Below are positions 60,838-64,000 of a stretch of DNA of 64,000 nucleotides, piece by piece. Positions within the stretch are counted from its first letter, which is position 1. The number at the start of each line of letters is the position of its first letter. The translations under genes and the position numbers were made by a program. The notes below the pieces were generated by a model that saw nothing but the letters and a program-made list of their open reading frames with translations, did not search any database and was not told the origin of the DNA. Source of the DNA: Acanthosepion esculentum (taxonomy: Eukaryota > Mollusca > Cephalopoda > Sepiida > Sepiidae); assembly GCA_964036315.1 (NCBI GenBank), contig OZ038509.1:30979504-31043503 (forward strand), read 5' to 3'.

Positions 60838-61620
60838 AAGGAGTGCTGAAAAGCTCAATCAAGACCAAGAGCCATGAAATGTACATGCTTTTTTTCACAT
60901 ATTCAGCTTGCAGTTCAACAGATTTGGCACAATTTTCATGTTTCTTTAACCCTTTCAAAAAATCTTATTATTCATTAAAATATTCCTTTACTGCTGCTAT
61001 CAGCCTCTGAAGTATTTTTTTTTTAAATTCCTCTCTTTTTAATGTAATTTTAAGAATTAAAAATAGACAACAGTTAGATGGAATAAAATCTGGTAGTAAG
61101 GTGGATGGTCTATACATTTAAAATTCTTTAAGACATTAAAAAATATCACTAGATCACTGAAAAACACTGAAAAATCAATTTGGAGATGCCTGATAGTGGT
61201 CAGAATTCAAATATTTTGGCATCTATTTAATTCACAGTGTCGATATACTCAACATTTTGCAAATTATCAATACAATTTATTCCATGAAAATCTCTAGTGT
61301 TTTAACAATTGTTTTGGTCAATATTCATTTGCTAAAAGCAGGTTAAAAACATGAACAATTTCAGAAGTTGACACCATTAAAAGCTTCTCAGAACTTGTCA
61401 TCTAATGTTTACATCCTACACTTGTGGATTTCCTTTGACATTTATTTTATTTTTGCAAAAACAGGAAATTCATGATGGTCCAGAAGACAATACTTGAAAA
61501 TTCCACACTTTCCACACTTTGACATTGTTAAGTTAATGATTTAAAACAAATTTAAAAAATAAATGAGGGATCCTACAAATTGGCACTTTACAACATAATA
61601 GAACACTCTTTACTGTTACG
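60838..61620. mobile_element. Interspersed repeat, possibly mariner-like, low confidence
   Basis: The left part has GGAGTGCTGAAAAGCTCAAT and AAGACCAAGA. The same words occur at 22935-22970 (GGGGTGCTGAAAGATTG, AACCAAGAAA) and 29236-29265 (GGGAGTGCTGAAAAGTTC, AACCAAGA). They appear to be one end of a dispersed element; mariner-like DNA transposons are a guess from the general form. No transposase frame is legible. Confidence 0.3.
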
Positions 61621-61715
61621 AAAATAAGGCTCAGATTTTGGGAAGAGCTTTTCAGCATGCCCTCTTCATAAGAAAACAAATCTCTCAACATCTAAGAATA
61701 ATAATACAAGCTTAC

Positions 61716-64000
61716 CTGGTTGAGCAGCCATATTATTCATCCAGTATCCAGCAGAAGGAACACTATTGCAGCCACCATGAGGAACCTGCCGTCCCTGAAG
61801 TGGTTGTCGTCGTGGGGATACCTGGGGACTACAGGGAGGAGAATGGAATGACACTTCCCTAGCAAAGCTTACGCTTTTCTTAGAACGCGCCATATCCTTC
61901 TCACTCCATGATACATTGTTGGATCCATACATTGGTGAGATAGCCACTGCACTTCCACTTCCAATACAATTTGAAGGCGAGATCTCATCAGGTGATGCTG
62001 CAATCGCATCAAATGCTTCTCTGCTATCTTCAGGGCCATCGGCACCAGCCATACGGTCACGGTCACAGCCATATGAATGTCGGTGCTGTCTGGCAGCAAC
62101 TGTGCAACTCTTGTTATCAGCCCATCCAGACTGACCATAAGGGTCGGAGAGTGACCTCTGACGTTTGCGCAGACAGGACTTCAGGGGGCGTTTATCTGGG
62201 CAGTACGTTTCTGCTAGGGTCAACCCCGTATTGCGCATACGGACACGCTGGACAGCAGCTTCCAACTGGCTTTTGTCGTCGAATATTTGATTGTCATAGT
62301 AGTTTTCACCTTGACACTTTCCAAATTCTTCTCCATTTTCAATATCCTCTTCCATGCTCTTTTCAGGAGAGGTTGGGGTTTTCTCTTCGGCAACACTGTA
62401 CAACGTCTCCGTTTGCACTGAAGTGCCACTTGAGGTTGAGGAGCTGCCAGCGCTCCACTTCTTCCAGGGTTTCTGGCGCGCATGGGCAGGGTGGCTCTCG
62501 TACTGGTACCGTTCATACCGTCGTTCAAGAATGCGTCCTTTACGTTGAGGTTCTTCTTCCTGTTGTCGTATGAGACGTGGAAGGGTCTCAAAGCCTGCAC
62601 TGTTGTATACATATCTTGTGTCTAAAAATGCTGCACAACATGGCAAATTGGACATGCTCCCAAAATTTCCATATCTATAATCAAGGTACCCAGGATCAAT
62701 TCCAGATGAAGTTGAACTGGTGCTTAAACCACTACTACTTGAGTGCCAGTCGGCCCCCCGAGAGCCTCCAATTGGTCGGAACATGACTGGGCGTCGACTA
62801 CAGAAAGGCCCTGATATATGCATAGCTTCTGGTCTCTGCAGTTTTTTAAGTTCTTGTAAAGTTTCTTTTTCTTCATTATTTGAAGATGTTCTATGTAGTC
62901 GAGGATTGATAAAAACTTGTTTTTCAAGTGAGTGTCTCCGCAGACCCTGAATGTTTGGGCTTGGAAGGGTCAAGAAACTCAAATCTGGCAAAGACCGATG
63001 GGAGTAGAAAACTTCACGTGCAAACCTGCCAGGCATTCGGAAATTCTCTGTTTTTTTTTCATTGTTGTCCATCATGTGACAATGACACCTAGGCAAGTAA
63101 TTTGCATCAGGGACACGTGGCTTGCAGTTCCTCCTCAAGCCTGATGCCATGGAGCACTCATCATCAAAAGACGTTTGAACTCCACAGTCTCTTGTGAGAG
63201 GTGGAAACTGAGCCGAGAAATTCTTTGTCCCCAACCATATGTTCACTGACTGTGGAGAAATGGCTGTAGCTTGGGAACGTTTGAAATTCACTGGTGTTTG
63301 GTAACAGGTAGATCTAAGCTCAAATGAATTGTTGTAGAGGTCTCTCTGTCCAGCATTTTCTTGAAGATTAACAGCAGTAACAGTGTGATAGTGCGAGTTT
63401 GATGTGTCCCACACAGTTTTCTCAAAGCAGATTGGAGAAAATCCATCTTCGTGGCTTTTGGCAGAGTTGTTGTAGCCTTTATCATCACTGTTCACTGACC
63501 AATGTCCACTTCCAGGTCGACTTGATAAACTGCTATTTGGTGACCAGCCTGGAATGTGGATATCTGGAGAAAGGGCTTTACCCATGGCTTTCATCCGTTG
63601 ATACATTTCAACAAGAGTGGCTGAGTAGCGCTTGTTCTCGCCTTTTTCTTCTTCACTACTCTCCAACTCTTTCTTGCGCTCGGCAGCTACTTTCTGCCAG
63701 GTATGCAGACATAAATCTGGCATGCTAGAGCTTTTACCATTTATGTCAGTTGGTTTGGGCATTTGCTTTCCCTTGCGATACATATTCTTTATTTGTTTCC
63801 AGGACACCATTGTCTTTGGACGTTCTGATAAATTTACCTTATTCTTCAGGGAGCTAAAGGTCTGGAAACTGCAACTATTACGAGGCAAACTGTGTGATGT
63901 AATCCGTCCCTGGCTGCTGCATTCAGACATGCCTGATGAGGTGGATTCTTGATCAATCTCTTGAGGTTGTTCCGGCAATGATGAGAGGCGACCTACCAAA
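61716..64000 (-). CDS. RUSC-like gene, long N-terminal disordered exon (5' end outside window)
   Basis: The donor CAACCAG|GTAAGC is at 61716/61715, phase 1. The frame is open to the window edge, so the exon or an upstream exon continues beyond 64000 and the true start codon is not seen. It encodes residues 1-761 of the visible protein. The content is Ser-rich and low in order: KSSSMPDLCLH (about 89), HRSLPDLSF (about 335), a Ser/Thr run SSSSGLSTSSTSSG, RSLSDP (615-620), KSVSF (708-712) and SPPCSPQVSPRR. The middle has a helical segment (KRYSATLVEMYQRMKAMGKA). Vertebrate RUSC2 likewise has a very long disordered N-terminus with little sequence identity. The exon is distinctly GC-richer than the introns. 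Confidence 0.9.

Larger units (their letters stand above)
47465..61715 (-). other. RUSC intron 1 of the window (14.3 kb)
   Basis: This phase-1 intron is mostly AT-rich DNA. Between 47700 and 55320 no gene or clear repeat family is visible, except a short minus-strand frame at 52333-52524 with a possible receptor-like motif. The right part holds the RTE-like LINE (55403-57943), a GT tract, a gypsy integrase remnant (59430-60250) and an interspersed repeat with GAGTGCTGAAAAG at about 60841. Confidence 0.7.
24997..64000 (-). other. RUSC1/RUSC2-like gene (RUN and SH3 domain protein), 5' end outside window
   Basis: Eight coding exons on the minus strand join without a frame break: 64000-61716, 47464-47318, 44808-44732, 38151-37974, 37279-37174, 36242-35915, 34900-33546, 25216-24997. 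Introns are 14251, 2509, 6580, 694, 931, 1014 and 8329 bp, all GT-AG, in phases 1, 1, 0, 1, 2, 0 and 2. The joined product has 1564 residues in the window: disordered 1-760, RUN about 812-960, acidic linker about 1041-1491, SH3 about 1492-1548. This order and the long linker match vertebrate RUSC2 (iporin). The RUN core shares VAHF, DGLKP, VEAS/AEAS, GPST, F-A-F-I-LLN and the (L)-FW-(L) block. RUSC proteins are adaptors at Golgi and vesicle membranes that contact Rab-type GTPases. One gene may represent both vertebrate paralogues, so no paralogue symbol is given. Confidence 0.88.

Noticed and set aside
61971..62573. 200-codon plus-strand frame
   Set aside because: It is antisense to the RUSC N-terminal exon and has no domain of its own.

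Overview
This is an AT-rich metazoan window. It is most likely from a mollusc, and probably a coleoid cephalopod. The reasons are very long AT-rich introns, dense TA/CA microsatellites and minisatellites, a tRNA-derived SINE, and a mixed load of Tx1-like, jockey-like and RTE-like LINEs, Penelope-like and LTR elements. The organism call is an inference; no species-diagnostic gene is present.

The one clear host gene lies on the minus strand from the right edge to 24997. It encodes a RUSC1/RUSC2-type protein (RUN and SH3 domain containing; vertebrate RUSC2 is also called iporin). Eight coding exons could be joined. All seven introns are GT-AG and every phase agrees across the junctions, giving 1564 residues in the window, with the 5' end cut off at position 64000. 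The order is: a long Ser-rich disordered N-terminal part (61716-64000), two small exons leading into the RUN domain (47318-47464, 44732-44808), the RUN core (37974-38151, 37174-37279, 35915-36242), a large acidic Ser-rich linker exon (33546-34900), and an SH3 exon ending in the stop (24997-25216). The family's known role is as a Golgi/vesicle-trafficking adaptor: RUN domains contact small GTPases and the SH3 contacts proline-rich ligands.

Positions 1-10700 are a graveyard of nested transposons. They hold a Tx1-like LINE (1-4470) split by an LTR-like insert, a second copy of the same LINE family (about 6111-7830) split by a fold-back tRNA-SINE with a 13-bp target duplication, and an LTR-retroelement remnant (about 7990-10700) split by a hAT-type non-autonomous DNA element (8721-9562) with an imperfect 8-bp target duplication.

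Positions 10704-24996 are AT-rich and show no convincing gene. The proximal part may be 3' UTR of the RUSC gene.

The introns hold the most unusual structure. A two-block minisatellite of about 2 kb (40213-42310) carries a copied Penelope-like element tip. It abuts a 1-kb inverted repeat made of two Penelope-like 3' ends facing each other (42317-43341). Other intronic items are a perfect 36-bp hairpin (33078-33154), two more long palindromes, a jockey-like LINE inserted in a small tandem repeat, an RTE-like LINE bounded by TA tracts, and a decayed Ty3/gypsy integrase. Several of these would form long double-stranded RNA in the RUSC pre-mRNA.
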